40,988 nucleotides of DNA from an uncultured Pirellulaceae bacterium (GCA_905480545.1 CAJQQR010000079.1:1-40988), one strand, 5' to 3'; positions 7,665-17,653 are shown, counted from the stretch's first letter. Translations and numbers: made by a program. The notes: generated from the sequence alone by a model not told the origin.

Positions 7665-8586
7665 TCTGTCCTGCTCTAATTAAAAACATGCCGCTTTTTC
7701 ATTATCCAAATTCCATCTGATTTGCGCAAGGTGCCTATCGGATTCCATCCTGCCCCAAAATGCGATTGGCGTTGCGTGCTTCGAATCAAAATCGACCTTT
7801 CGGGCTGTGGTTAAAAAATCTGTACGAACCATTCGATTTGTTTCGCAGGTGAATCAGAGACGTTTCAGCAAAAGAATGAGCCTGAAACAAAATCATTTAA
7901 ATGATCGTTAGCCGCTCTCCTGCCCTTATTACCGACGTCATATCCCGCCGTATAAATCGAAGTGGAATTCTGAGTCGAAGATTTGTTTGAAGATAATCGC
8001 TTGGGTGAAAAGCAAGCGAGAATTCTACCAACACGAATTAACGGTGACCGGCAAGCCATTGATTCAATTAGGTCGCCGCGTGACAGGATGGTGTGCTTTA
8101 GATCTGATGGTCGATGACTCGGAGAACCATGCATTTTTTAGCCACGCAATTCCGAGGCAGTGGGTTAATTTGATCGAAAGCGATAGACGGGACGAAACAG
8201 CTCGCAGCAAACCCTGGAAGGCATTGTTTAGAAACTGAAATCAGCTCAAAGCAGGTGTGTTATGAGCAAGTCAAATGCTCGGACGTTCTTGCAGCCGCGG
8301 CTTGGGTGTTTGCTGTAATGGGTGAAGGATTCGCTGAGCTGGGGCAACTCTTCTGGCTGGCTTCCCGCCCAAAAATCAGGCAGTTCTGACCAATTGAATC
8401 TATGGAATTGGACGTAACTGGTACTCAATGGCAAGGCCGCGCCTGATTTTTGTTGGAAAAAATGCAATTCTCCAATGATCAGCCGGTGCACTGATCAATT
8501 GCTTAGTGTATCGGTTAAACTTTTAGCTGAATCAGATTTTTCTACAACGATATGCCGCGGTTGCGCATCAGCCGCTAAAAGAACCT
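7665..8586. other. Long gene-poor interval
   Basis: About 920 bp separate the DUF2237 gene from the large repeat protein. Apart from one weak frame (7987-8238, +) I find no supported gene, RNA or repeat. The minus-strand frame at 8246-8491 has no recognisable content and no clear ribosome site. Confidence 0.5.
7987..8238 (+). CDS. Possible small hypothetical protein (weak)
   Basis: This 83-residue frame would start at TTG. It encodes a reasonable globular composition (for example VTGWCALDLMVDDSENHAFF), unlike the shadow frames around it. The frame stays open upstream to a stop at 7909 without an ATG or GTG. It could therefore be a true small gene with a rare start, or the remains of a longer one. 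No family is recognised. Confidence 0.25.
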   Translation: MKIIAWVKSKREFYQHELTVTGKPLIQLGRRVTGWCALDLMVDDSENHAFFSHAIPRQWVNLIESDRRDETARSKPWKALFRN

Positions 8587-11475
8587 ATGAGCAATTTTGT
8601 TATCAACCGAGCGATTCCAATTCCTCGCAAGTATCGCTGGAAATCTAAATTTCATTTTTCGTTCGTAGTTTCGTTCGTATTGTGTATCGTTGTCGGAGCA
8701 ACTCTACCCCCATCCGTTTTGCTGGCACAACAGAAAGCCGTTCCCCTGACGCAAGGCGAATTAGCACGACAAATCGATTCGTTGATTGATGATCTACAAT
8801 CTCCGAAATTTTCGGTCAGGCAAGCGGCCGCCAATGGGCTTTGGCGTATTGGAAAACCGACTGAAGCCAAATTGCAGCAAGCCTTAAAGAGTTCAAATTC
8901 AGAGGTCGTGGCACGCGCTGCGACGATATTGAAGGATTTCGAATACGGAATCTATCCAAATAGCGATCCATCAACAATCGCTCGCATCCGCAAATTTCGG
9001 GACGGAACGGAAAATGAGAAGGTTCGAATCGCACGATTATTGATCAAAGCGAACCAGGTTGATTCGTTGGTGAAGCTGATCAAGAAGGAACCTAATTTCC
9101 AGACGCGGCAAAAGATATCGGAAGTCTTTGTGAATCGGGATTTCCTTCGAAGCTACCTGAAACAAAATCAAACCACCGAGGCGTTAAACGCAATATCAGA
9201 AATTGCATTGAACTTCAAAGAACTACAAATTTCGTCGTACTATTTTGATGATATTGTCGCCGATTATTTGTGGCTGACCTTAACCACTGATTCACTTTCC
9301 TCAGAACTGCAGAAACTGAAAGAGCTTAATTCGGGACAGGCTGATCCCTATCAACGCTTTGTTTTGATCCGCGCTCACCGCGCGAATGACGATTTTGAAT
9401 CGGCAATGTCGGTGGTCGAAAAACTTGATGGTGAAACCCGACAGATCGCGGAAATCAATTTGTTGGCCGAGCAGCACCGATGGAGTGCACTATCGGACGT
9501 GACCTGGAAAGAAGAACAGGTTCCGATCACGGAATTAAACCTTGAGAAACGTTGTGAAGCCATCAATTTCCACCGTCTGGCTGGTAACGAGAAGCGATTC
9601 TCAGCCGAGTTATCGCGTTTAAAAGAATTTGCCGATGCTCTTGTCGATGATCTTGCGCTACCCGAAGGAACGCCGTGGACTGACAACGTGAATAACAGGG
9701 CCGTGATGCAAATCGTGGAATTTCTGTTTACATGTGGCGAACTGGAAACCGCGTGTGAATATCTGTCCAAAACGGATCGCCTAAAAGCATTTGAAGCCTT
9801 TAATTCAATAGCGAGACTCGACAAGGCCTTTGCAGTGTTGGGAATGAAAGATCTTTCCGATGCGACATTTGTCAAATTCAATAAACGCATTCGGCAATAC
9901 CGGCCCAAAGGCTGGGATGATCCAACCGCCGACGTAAGTTCGTTTTGCGACTTCGCTGGTTTTCTTTATCAGATGGGCTTTTACGAACAAGCAAAAGAGG
10001 TTTATCGCTCGACGGTTTTTGCGTTCAGTCAGTTTGAAACGGAATCGGCCTCTTCGTTGCAGGCTATTTGCCAAGGACTAATGAACAACGATCAGACCGA
10101 TTTGTTCTACCAGCTAATTGCCCCGCTTGTGACCGATCAGAACTTCCCAACGGTTGTTGAAAGCCTGCTTAACGACCTGCCAAAAACATTTGATGGCACT
10201 TCTTTGGCGAGCTACTGGTGGCTGGTGCTCGCGGAACAATCGACCGACAGCAAAGTGGTCCGAATGCAGAAACTCCGTCAGTTCTTGCGCCCAAGACTGC
10301 CAGATGAATTGATCGAAAATGAGTTTGATCAGCTCCTGACAACGGTGACCAATCGGTCGGACTTGGCGGCAATCGACTATGCGCATCTGGGACAAACCTA
10401 CTTGCTTCTTAACCAACGCGATCGAGCCAAGGAATCATTCCGAAAATGCATCGCCATCCAGGATTTTGATTTTGGGGTTGGCGTCGCGTTGGGTGATCTG
10501 CATCGGGAGGACAGGGAGTTTGAGCCAGCATACGCTTGCTATCTAGCAGCTTGGAAATCGACGGAGGAGATTACCCGATTGAGAATCGGCGAATCGCTTC
10601 CATCCCCTTTGCCTCTTTACTTGGCCGGTTTGACCGGCCAAGAGCTTGCAAAATCGCAGCCCCACTATTCCGCCGCGTCGAACGAGCATTTAGAAAAGGC
10701 GAAACAATTACTGCTTTATGGGGATCTAAATCGAGAAGTTCGATCCGGTTTGATCGACCGTGGCTTCAAAGAGGTGGGTGTTGAGATCTGCCGCATGGTC
10801 ATGAAAACGGGCGGGTTTCAGGATTGGGAGCTTGGCAATGCTCGGTCAACACTGCTGGACGAACTGAAACCCGAACAAGGTCTGTTGGCTGCAAATTACC
10901 TGGAAGGGCAGCTTCATGATGTGGCTGGAACGTTAAGAGCTTATTCGTCGATGGCAAGTTACACTTTCTTTCCCAATCAAGTTCAGCTTTATCGATTTGA
11001 TCAGTTTCTGAATGAAAACAAAATTGATGATGCTTTTGCCGCCCTTCAGATCGCGTTAAAGTTTCGACCGCACAGCGCAACAATTGCCGAAGAGTACTTA
11101 CCACGGTTACGCAACGCGGATGGAGGAAAAGAGCTTGCGGACCGGCTGTTCGAACAGATCCGCGCGGGACACCTGAAGGTGCTAAAAAAGTATCCTAACT
11201 CCGGTTTATATAACAACAATTACGCGTGGGTTTGCACCACAAACAAGCTTTACCTTGATGAAGCGTTGGTGACGGCGGAGCTGGTCTGCAAGAATGAACC
11301 GAACAATTCGACCTATTTGGATACACTTGCTGACGTCTGTTTTAATTTGGGGCAAGTCGATCGTGCGATCAAGTTGATGGAAAAGTGCCTAAGAATGGAC
11401 CCCACTTCCGAACACTACATTGAGCAATTGGCGAAGTTCAAAACGGGGCAAGCACCCAAGACAATTAACCGATGA
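8587..11475 (+). CDS. Large secreted HEAT/TPR-type repeat protein
   Basis: The 962-residue protein begins with a basic segment and one hydrophobic helix (about 24-48, ending near LLAQQ), consistent with a signal peptide or anchor. Residues about 58-120 look like a HEAT-type unit (LIDDLQSPKFSVRQAAANGLWRIG, then SSNSEVVARAATIL). The remainder is almost wholly alpha-helical. Tetratricopeptide-like units are recognisable at about 595-650 (YAHLGQTYLLLNQRDRAKESFRKCI) and near the C-terminus (TYLDTLADVCFNLGQVDRAIKLMEKCLRMDP). Such proteins act as scaffolds for protein-protein contacts; a specific partner cannot be named. The stop codon overlaps the start of the next gene, implying translational coupling. 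Large exported repeat proteins of this type are common in planctomycetes. Confidence 0.85.
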   Translation: MSNFVINRAIPIPRKYRWKSKFHFSFVVSFVLCIVVGATLPPSVLLAQQKAVPLTQGELARQIDSLIDDLQSPKFSVRQAAANGLWRIGKPTEAKLQQALKSSNSEVVARAATILKDFEYGIYPNSDPSTIARIRKFRDGTENEKVRIARLLIKANQVDSLVKLIKKEPNFQTRQKISEVFVNRDFLRSYLKQNQTTEALNAISEIALNFKELQISSYYFDDIVADYLWLTLTTDSLSSELQKLKELNSGQADPYQRFVLIRAHRANDDFESAMSVVEKLDGETRQIAEINLLAEQHRWSALSDVTWKEEQVPITELNLEKRCEAINFHRLAGNEKRFSAELSRLKEFADALVDDLALPEGTPWTDNVNNRAVMQIVEFLFTCGELETACEYLSKTDRLKAFEAFNSIARLDKAFAVLGMKDLSDATFVKFNKRIRQYRPKGWDDPTADVSSFCDFAGFLYQMGFYEQAKEVYRSTVFAFSQFETESASSLQAICQGLMNNDQTDLFYQLIAPLVTDQNFPTVVESLLNDLPKTFDGTSLASYWWLVLAEQSTDSKVVRMQKLRQFLRPRLPDELIENEFDQLLTTVTNRSDLAAIDYAHLGQTYLLLNQRDRAKESFRKCIAIQDFDFGVGVALGDLHREDREFEPAYACYLAAWKSTEEITRLRIGESLPSPLPLYLAGLTGQELAKSQPHYSAASNEHLEKAKQLLLYGDLNREVRSGLIDRGFKEVGVEICRMVMKTGGFQDWELGNARSTLLDELKPEQGLLAANYLEGQLHDVAGTLRAYSSMASYTFFPNQVQLYRFDQFLNENKIDDAFAALQIALKFRPHSATIAEEYLPRLRNADGGKELADRLFEQIRAGHLKVLKKYPNSGLYNNNYAWVCTTNKLYLDEALVTAELVCKNEPNNSTYLDTLADVCFNLGQVDRAIKLMEKCLRMDPTSEHYIEQLAKFKTGQAPKTINR

Positions 11476-12221
11476 TTTGCTCACCAGAAACTGGAATGAA
11501 AATGTTTAATCCGAGGCGACCACGCCCCAATTTCCCTCCGGCACCTTTATTTCATATTGTTTTAGTCGGAATGAGATCGGTCTTTCTCTTGAAAAACCCA
11601 ACTGCGATTTGCATTTTTGTCGGGCCCTACATTTTGATGCAATGCTCGTCGATCATCGGTCAAGATGAAAACACAGGTGGAAAAACGAGGCAGCAACAAA
11701 CGAAACGGGTTGAAACGATCGAAACTCGACTGAGTTCGATTGAGGCTCGACTGACCCGAATCGAAGCAGCACTCTTTGCCACGGTTCGGTTTTCCGAAGC
11801 AGAGGCTCGAAAACAATTAGAAGCTGCAAAAGCATCATTGAAAAACAGTGAAACACTCTTTGCGAAGGGATTGCTGTCTGCTTTTCAAATGCGGATCGAC
11901 CGTTTCAATCTCGAGAGGGCCCAAGCATTACATCGCATGTGCATCGACCACGAGGACCATCGCAAAATTGGTGCAACAATGGAAATCTTCGACGCCAAAA
12001 GGGAGCTGGAACAAAAGCGATTTCGACTTGATAATTCCGAAGCAATGTTTGAACGCGGATTTCTCGCGAAATCGCAAATGGAAATCGATCGAAAAGCAAT
12101 TTCGGTTGCAGAAAAGAAACTTGCGGCCGCCCAAGCCAAACTGAAAGCGATTGGGGATCCTACAAAGGCCCCAAAGCCTGAACCGGAAAAAGAACGCCCA
12201 AAAGAGCCCTCCGATAAGTAG
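11472..12221 (+). CDS. Exported coiled-coil protein with a duplicated HlyD-like hairpin motif
   Basis: ATGA overlaps the previous stop. A hydrophobic segment (about 43-60) suggests export; if M34 (11571) is the true start, it becomes a conventional signal peptide. Residues 78-103 form a heptad coiled coil (IETRLSSIEARLTRIEA). Two related units follow (about 111-156 and 174-225), each with the pattern A-x-x-x-LE-...-NSE-x-x-F-x-x-G-x-L-...-QM-x-IDR. This resembles the turn of the alpha-hairpin in HlyD/RND membrane-fusion proteins. The lipoyl and barrel domains of those adaptors are absent, so it is not a complete adaptor. The tail is Pro/Lys/Glu rich. The function is unknown; the coupling suggests it partners the repeat protein upstream. 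Confidence 0.75.
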   Translation: MICSPETGMKMFNPRRPRPNFPPAPLFHIVLVGMRSVFLLKNPTAICIFVGPYILMQCSSIIGQDENTGGKTRQQQTKRVETIETRLSSIEARLTRIEAALFATVRFSEAEARKQLEAAKASLKNSETLFAKGLLSAFQMRIDRFNLERAQALHRMCIDHEDHRKIGATMEIFDAKRELEQKRFRLDNSEAMFERGFLAKSQMEIDRKAISVAEKKLAAAQAKLKAIGDPTKAPKPEPEKERPKEPSDK

Positions 12222-12238
12222 TCACCTTATCTCCATTT

Positions 12239-12301
12239 GAACTGTTAGAAAAATCTCAAACCATTCGTAGATTTGATTTAAGAGCTTTCAATGGACAGTT
12301 C
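12239..12301. terminator. Nested inverted repeats between convergent genes (possible weak terminator)
   Basis: GAACTGT (12239-12245) pairs with ACAGTTC (12295-12301). Inside it, AAATCT (12251-12256) pairs with AGATTT (12269-12274). The position between two convergent genes suits a two-way terminator, but the stems are weak and there is no U-run. Confidence 0.25.
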
Positions 12302-12329
12302 GTTCTCTACAAAAATGCAAAAGCAAAAC

Positions 12330-13652
12330 TTAGCTGACATTCTTCCAATCAGGTGACAAAGCCAATACGCCCTTGAGAGACCGTGCTCTTTCATTAAGAA
12401 TTTTGAAGCTGGCTAATGCAGATTTCTGATCCAACAACAGGGCCCGCTCGGAACCGTATAGCGAAAGGTTAAATGAATAAGCACCGTCGACAAGCGGGAG
12501 TTGATCGAGTGTCAAATGCAATACGGTGTCTGCATCAGCTTTTAGGTCGACGTTGAATTTTGAGGAACGCGAAGCCATGGTAGAGACGTTGCCAAACGTT
12601 GATGAATTTAAATTGGCAACGATTGCGCAGTTCGGTTGATCCGATTCGGAGCGGATGCGAACCTCCAGCCTTAGCGAATCCCCCGTTTTAAAAACGTTTT
12701 TTTCTTCGTTTTCCAAAGACAGCGTTCTTGCCGTTGCAATACTTGTGTTTGAAGAACTCGCCATTGGCTTGCTCCCACTTTCATCCACACCATCGAGATC
12801 GTCTTCCAGACGTTGCATGGCCCCGCTTTTTGCTTTTTCAATACCCAAAATGCGTTGATATTCGGCAATACCTTCGATAATATCTCCATCAAACGCGATC
12901 TTACCATTTTCAAAAACGATAGCCCGCGTACAGAACTTAGGCATCATTGCAACAATATGCGATACAAGAATCACCGCCATTCCGCTTTCGACTTGTTTTC
13001 GTAAATGATCGTAACATTTAATCCGAAATGCCAAGTCTCCCACCGCCAAAACCTCATCGATTAAAAGAAGATCCGGAGAAAGGTGGGAAGCAACCGCAAA
13101 CCCAAGTCGAACTCGCATCCCAGAGGAATAGGTTTGAACAGGAGCATCAATAAACTCTCCAATTTCAGAAAACGCCATAATCGCATCAAATTTTTCTTCG
13201 GTTTCCTCACGAGAAAACCCCAGTACCGACGCATTGATAAAGACGTTCTCCCGTCCGGAAAGGATCGGATTAAACCCGGTTCCCAGTTCGATTAACGCAC
13301 TTACACGTCCGCGAATTCTTATCGATCCCGAATTTGGACGAAGGATGCCATTCATCATTTTCAACATCGAACTTTTCCCGGCCCCATTGGGACCAAGCAT
13401 CGCGACACATTCTCCCGACTTAACATTGAAAGAGGCGTCTTTTACTGCTTCGAACTCCTTCTCACGCAATTCACCTGCATACGATTTCCGAAAGGACATC
13501 TCGCGAAAAATATCTTTCACGCCATACCAAAGAGACTTTTGCAAATCGCGACAATAGGTTTTAGAAACGTCACGAACCTCAACGACATTTGCAATTCCCT
13601 GAACTTCGTCTTTCGCATCCGCAAGATTTTTTTTGTCATTACGCTCAGACAT
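12330..13652 (-). CDS. wzt: Polysaccharide ABC exporter, ATP-binding subunit (Wzt/TagH-type)
   Basis: This ATPase powers export of a lipid-linked polysaccharide across the inner membrane together with the permease encoded just upstream. The nucleotide-binding domain (about 25-265) has a Walker A GPNGAGKSS (87-95), the signature YSSGMRVRLGFA (175-186) and Walker B LLLIDEVLAVGD (195-206), all intact. The spelling of the signature and D-loop region is typical of the Wzt/TagH/KpsT group. The extra C-terminal half (about 310-435) is a beta-rich region like the Wzt_C glycan-binding domain, which in O9a-type systems recognises the capped glycan end. Its ATG overlaps the stop of the permease gene, so the pair is translationally coupled. 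The symbol is by analogy. Confidence 0.92.
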   Translation of the reverse strand: MSERNDKKNLADAKDEVQGIANVVEVRDVSKTYCRDLQKSLWYGVKDIFREMSFRKSYAGELREKEFEAVKDASFNVKSGECVAMLGPNGAGKSSMLKMMNGILRPNSGSIRIRGRVSALIELGTGFNPILSGRENVFINASVLGFSREETEEKFDAIMAFSEIGEFIDAPVQTYSSGMRVRLGFAVASHLSPDLLLIDEVLAVGDLAFRIKCYDHLRKQVESGMAVILVSHIVAMMPKFCTRAIVFENGKIAFDGDIIEGIAEYQRILGIEKAKSGAMQRLEDDLDGVDESGSKPMASSSNTSIATARTLSLENEEKNVFKTGDSLRLEVRIRSESDQPNCAIVANLNSSTFGNVSTMASRSSKFNVDLKADADTVLHLTLDQLPLVDGAYSFNLSLYGSERALLLDQKSALASFKILNERARSLKGVLALSPDWKNVS

Positions 13653-14515
13653 TAACTCCCCGTCCTTTCGAGGATAATTGGCATTGCAATTCGATAGAAA
13701 AGGAGGCCAAACACAAAGATCGGAATGTAAATGCCGATCATCGCAATCGTAAATGGCATCAACGTCATCGGTGAACCCAGCATTGCGTCTCGCGCGGTGA
13801 TTAATGCAGGACTAGCAACGTTTAAATAAACCAAAAAATTCGCAGGGGACGATTCGGGAACCGGATAGATGACCGGAGTCAGAACCATCCAGATCGGTGA
13901 AATGACGGTCAGCATCCGGCCTACGTCATGATACAATGCACCAATGGGAACAAGAAAAATCCCAATCGAGATTCCGATCAATGTCAAGCCAAACAGGAAT
14001 ACGGGATATAAAAACATTTGTGGCGAAACCGAAAAATCGCCGGAATAGTAAATCAAAAACGGAATCAAAACGAGGCTGCGCACTGCAGCATTAAAAAGGA
14101 CCTCGCAAAGCGAGACAAACACGACAATCTCACGTGGAAAGTTGATTTTCACGAGCATTTGTCGGTTGCTCGAAAACGCATTCAACGGAGCCATGTAGGC
14201 TTCGGTGAAACATTGCCAAAGAATCATCCCTACCAGAACGTAAAGCAGATAAGCAGATGACGTCTGCCCCTCATCGCTGAATTTGACAACGTTGTCTCGC
14301 AGAAACAGCCAAACGAATGTGGTCGCCAATGCTGGAAAAACAAGCCACAGGAACCCAAGAACCGTTTGTCGGTACTGTGATTTGATATTTCGCGCAAAAA
14401 GTTGAAAACAAAGCTCTCTACGCGACCAATTATCTACAAAGATCGATACAGCCAGGCGCAGCGGATTTCGAAGCGGCGGGTCAGGCGTGTATAAGATTTC
14501 CTTGTTTGGATTCAC
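13652..14515 (-). CDS. wzm: Polysaccharide ABC exporter, permease subunit (Wzm/TagG-type)
   Basis: The 287-residue ABC-2 type integral membrane protein has about six hydrophobic helices. An N-terminal cytoplasmic segment includes RRELCFQLFARNIKSQYRQTVLGFLW, the amphipathic interface element typical of O-antigen and teichoic acid permeases. The length is within the usual 255-290. It forms the channel half of the exporter with the ATPase encoded immediately downstream, with overlapping stop and start codons. Both genes are divergent from a cluster of glycosyltransferases, which supports export of a polymer made by those enzymes. The substrate itself cannot be read from the sequence. Confidence 0.92.
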   Translation of the reverse strand: MNPNKEILYTPDPPLRNPLRLAVSIFVDNWSRRELCFQLFARNIKSQYRQTVLGFLWLVFPALATTFVWLFLRDNVVKFSDEGQTSSAYLLYVLVGMILWQCFTEAYMAPLNAFSSNRQMLVKINFPREIVVFVSLCEVLFNAAVRSLVLIPFLIYYSGDFSVSPQMFLYPVFLFGLTLIGISIGIFLVPIGALYHDVGRMLTVISPIWMVLTPVIYPVPESSPANFLVYLNVASPALITARDAMLGSPMTLMPFTIAMIGIYIPIFVFGLLFYRIAMPIILERTGS

Positions 14516-15153
14516 GTCAAATTTTTCAAGTCAAGCTTTTCGGACATACCCGGCAAAGCAACTTGCACTGTTTTCGCGGCGGGCAACGTTCACAACCGAA
14601 TTTTCGCAGGCGCGAGTTACGTCATTACCGAGTTGCACAATGCTTTGTGTTGTCTGAATTAAAAGAAATTGAAATATACGTTTTAGATTGGGAAGTCTTC
14701 GGCCGCGCAGGAAGAATCAAGAACTTTGAGCATGAATCACACGCCGATATCGCACAAGCGTCTCAGACAGAATGGGCCCGACATTCTAATCAATCGTTTG
14801 ATCGAATCGAACATCAAAATCGGCAACGTCCGCATGATACCGTTTGGATAATACCACTGGTATGGATTGGGTTATGTCAACTTTCGATGATTAATTCGGT
14901 TGTGTTTTTCTGCAGTTTGCCAATCGCCCCATTTTATCAGCCTTGCTGCTATCGTAAGACGCTTGGTGAGGACCGTAACGCATCCCGGTTCGGGTTGGGG
15001 GCACTTCAGCCAAGCGATTTTCCGCGTCGATCGCCCCGTGTGAACCTATAATAAACCGTCACAAACGCTTTGTTGTTACAAGCCAGTCACGTTTGGCGAA
15101 CTCGCCCACACATCCTAACGTTACAACGGCGGTGAGAAATTCCGCTTTCCAGC
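14516..15153. other. Intergenic region between divergent exporter and glycosyltransferase genes
   Basis: This 638-bp region should hold promoters for both directions. I see no recognisable gene. A plus-strand frame (14506-15051, 181 residues) has an unnatural composition with no hydrophobic-core pattern and is considered spurious. Confidence 0.5.
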
Positions 15154-16419
15154 ATGAAGTCGCAGTCACAAAATTCAAAAAGCGATTCGATGCCAACTTT
15201 GATGTTGGTCACCGATGTTCCGTTCTGGCTGGACAGACGTGGCTCGTCTGAACGAATCGCAGAAATGCTGAAATACCTAGTAACATTTTGCGATGTAACC
15301 GTTTGCTTTATCGGAGAATTGAAAGTAGCGGAATGGAATCAAGGCTTGAAAAACACCGATGTGAATTGGTGTGGGCCCGGAATGCCGGGTCGAGCAATAA
15401 GAACAGCGGCTGGCTGGGTCGACGGCTTGACCAAAGAGCCACGCACCACCAATTCCTCCTCAAAAAAAGATGAAAGTTTCGAGCAAACGGTTTCATTGCG
15501 AGACTTTGAATCTCACGTGATTGCCGATTATGTTGTCGGTCAAGCCAAAAAGAGGGATGTCGATGTAGTCTTACTCGAATACGTGGCACTATCGTATATG
15601 TGCAATCCGCTCCGCTATTCAGGCGGTCCGTTATTGGTCATTGACTCGATTGACGTAATGAACGTTCGCAGCAGAGAACTCGAAGCGATCGGAGAAAAGA
15701 ACTGGTTGAACATTACATTGCAACAGGAAATGGATGCCCTGTCGTCTGCCGACGCGGTGTTGGCCATTCAAGAGCGAGAAGCATTATTTATTAGCGAGCA
15801 TTTACCGGAGCATTTAATCTGTTTGGTAAAACACGCGGCTGCACTGAAAAGCAAGGGAGCAAAACAAAAGAGACCTAACGAATTTGCGATTGGATTTGTG
15901 GGCTCAGTTGGAATCGCCAACAAAAAGAGCATCGAGTTCTTTCTGAAAGAATGTTGGCCCACGATTCTTCGTCAATCAAACCCAACGCCGATTTTACGAA
16001 TTGGCGGTGGTTTGCAAAAAGAGGATTTGGATTCGCTGTTGAATTTTGACAATGTTGAATTTCTGGGCAGCTTCGTCGACTCAATCCAATTTTATGCATC
16101 AATCGATGCTGCTATCAATCCAGCGGTAATCGCGTCCGGATTGAAAATCAAAAGTATTGACGCGATTGCACATGCAACCCCCTTGGTTTCAACCGAGGCT
16201 GGACTCGCGGGACTGGAAAGCTCAATAGGAATCTGCTCAGTCCTTTCCAATGACTGGCATCAGTTCACTGACAGTCTTATCTCGATTGCCAATTCACCGG
16301 ATCGTTTGACCGAACTGACTGATGCCTGCGCTGCCTATGTGGAATCGCAACTGAATCCTATCACCGTCTATGCACAACTTCGCGACCTTATCATGAAAGC
16401 GGCCGAGGTCAGATCATGA
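15154..16419 (+). CDS. Glycosyltransferase, GT-B fold (GT4-like)
   Basis: The N-terminal Rossmann-like half begins with LMLVTDVPFWLDRRGSSERIAEMLKYL, the acceptor-side pattern of GT4 enzymes. The C-terminal half has the donor-binding pattern: GFVGSVGIANKKSIEFF, then LRIGGGL, VEFLGSFVDSIQFYASIDAAINP and GLKIKSIDAIAHATPLVSTEAGLAGL. At 421 residues it is complete. It would transfer a sugar from a nucleotide donor during assembly of the surface glycan; donor and acceptor are not predictable. The first residues up to about 13 are polar and a later Met (M13) is possible. The gene overlaps the next one by ATGA, indicating an operon. Confidence 0.85.
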   Translation: MKSQSQNSKSDSMPTLMLVTDVPFWLDRRGSSERIAEMLKYLVTFCDVTVCFIGELKVAEWNQGLKNTDVNWCGPGMPGRAIRTAAGWVDGLTKEPRTTNSSSKKDESFEQTVSLRDFESHVIADYVVGQAKKRDVDVVLLEYVALSYMCNPLRYSGGPLLVIDSIDVMNVRSRELEAIGEKNWLNITLQQEMDALSSADAVLAIQEREALFISEHLPEHLICLVKHAAALKSKGAKQKRPNEFAIGFVGSVGIANKKSIEFFLKECWPTILRQSNPTPILRIGGGLQKEDLDSLLNFDNVEFLGSFVDSIQFYASIDAAINPAVIASGLKIKSIDAIAHATPLVSTEAGLAGLESSIGICSVLSNDWHQFTDSLISIANSPDRLTELTDACAAYVESQLNPITVYAQLRDLIMKAAEVRS

Positions 16420-17306
16420 AATTCACGATTGCAATTTGCACTTGGAATGGCGCCACTAGAATTGTGAAGACGTTGAACTCACTTGTCGCAATGGATCGAA
16501 AATCCGAAATCGATTGGGAATTGATCGTGGTCGACAATAATAGTTCCGATTCAACAAATGAGATCTGCTTAGGGTTCTCCGATCGCTTACCGATCCGTGT
16601 CGTCACTGAGAAAAACCAGGGGCATTCTTACAGCCGAAATTGTGCGATTGACCATGCGCAAGGCGACTATATCATTTGGACGGACGACGACGTCTTGGTC
16701 GATTCGAATTGGATAAATGCTTATGATCTTGCAACTGAAGAATATCCTGACTCGGCTTTTTTCGGTGGCAAAATCGTCCCGCATTTCGAACATAAAATCC
16801 CGAATTGGGTTCAACTAAATTGGGAGATTTGCGTCGGTGTTTTTGCTGGACGCGACATGGGGAATGAGAGTTTCGAAATTGATTCACTCGACACGCTTCC
16901 GTATGGAGCAAACTTTGCCACAAAACGCGAAATCCAAAATCGTTTTCGATATGACCCGCAATTCGGCCGAACAGCCGAAGGAGTTCGCGGGTTTGATGAA
17001 ATCGATGTGCTTAGTCGAATGTTAAATGCGGGCCATACTGGCCGATGGGTGCCCCATTCTTCCTTGCGTCATTTGATTGAGGAATCTCGAACCACGCTAA
17101 AATACGTGTCCGATTTTTACTTTGGACAGGGTGAAACGTGGATTCAAAGAGGCGTGTCCACGCAAACCAAAAAAGAAATCCGGCGTCGACTCCTTGCGCT
17201 TCGCATGTATTACGTGTGGCAAAAATTGACTTTTTCGAAAAACTGGTTGCCCATCATGACGGAAATCAGCAATTTAAAGGGGCAACTAGCGCAATTGGGC
17301 ATCTAG
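16416..17306 (+). CDS. Glycosyltransferase family 2
   Basis: The GT-A fold begins at the first residues with FTIAICTWNGATRIVKTLNSL. LIVVDNNSSDSTNEI is the nucleotide-binding strand-turn, and NQGHSYSRNCAIDHAQGDYIIWTDDDV carries the DXD metal motif (about 88-91). The later region FDEIDVLSRMLNAGH is compatible with the catalytic-base segment. Length (296) is normal. There is no transmembrane segment, so the enzyme is cytoplasmic or peripheral. The start overlaps the stop of the upstream glycosyltransferase, so both are probably translated from one message for the same polymer. The donor sugar is unknown. Confidence 0.9.
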   Translation: MKFTIAICTWNGATRIVKTLNSLVAMDRKSEIDWELIVVDNNSSDSTNEICLGFSDRLPIRVVTEKNQGHSYSRNCAIDHAQGDYIIWTDDDVLVDSNWINAYDLATEEYPDSAFFGGKIVPHFEHKIPNWVQLNWEICVGVFAGRDMGNESFEIDSLDTLPYGANFATKREIQNRFRYDPQFGRTAEGVRGFDEIDVLSRMLNAGHTGRWVPHSSLRHLIEESRTTLKYVSDFYFGQGETWIQRGVSTQTKKEIRRRLLALRMYYVWQKLTFSKNWLPIMTEISNLKGQLAQLGI

Positions 17307-17653
17307 GCACCTTGTAACGTCATTTCACTTGCGTAGCGAATTACTTGGGTTGAGAACGACCCGCTACACGCTTGCTGTGGAATTTTATCTCTGTTTTGCC
17401 GTCCAAACCCTTTAACCGTTTTGTTGCGTAGAACAGGACTGTTTCACACCTTTTGACGGCGAAATCTGTTTGCTGAGGTGCAGGCCATGGCCTATGGTTT
17501 TTGAATGCTTGAAAATAGGTCGGCGAAAAACTATCGTTTAGTCGTCACCCCACTACTTTTCCTGTAATGAGAAATTTGGGACAGGGTCCCAAAGATGGAT
17601 GTTGAATGGAAGGATTCTCTAGCTACTTTGTTTGCTCACCATGGTCGAAAACA
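17307..17653. other. Intergenic region upstream of the DUF1559 gene
   Basis: No gene is evident. The only structural signal is a perfect 8-bp palindromic hairpin at 17575-17593. The frame that enters from 17606 is read here as leader sequence rather than coding. Confidence 0.4.
17575..17593. repeat. Perfect 8-bp inverted repeat with 3-nt loop
   Basis: TTTGGGAC and GTCCCAAA flank the loop AGG. There is no U-run afterwards, so it is not a standard terminator. It could be a leader hairpin, a protein-binding palindrome or a single REP-like element. Confidence 0.5.

Noticed and set aside
8246..8491. 81-residue minus-strand frame in the long gap before the repeat protein
   Set aside because: No ribosome site, no motif and an arbitrary composition; left unannotated.
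14506..15051. 181-residue plus-strand frame between the ABC permease and the first glycosyltransferase
   Set aside because: The composition lacks any protein-like pattern, no ribosome site is seen, and it overlaps the start of the permease gene. Treated as chance.
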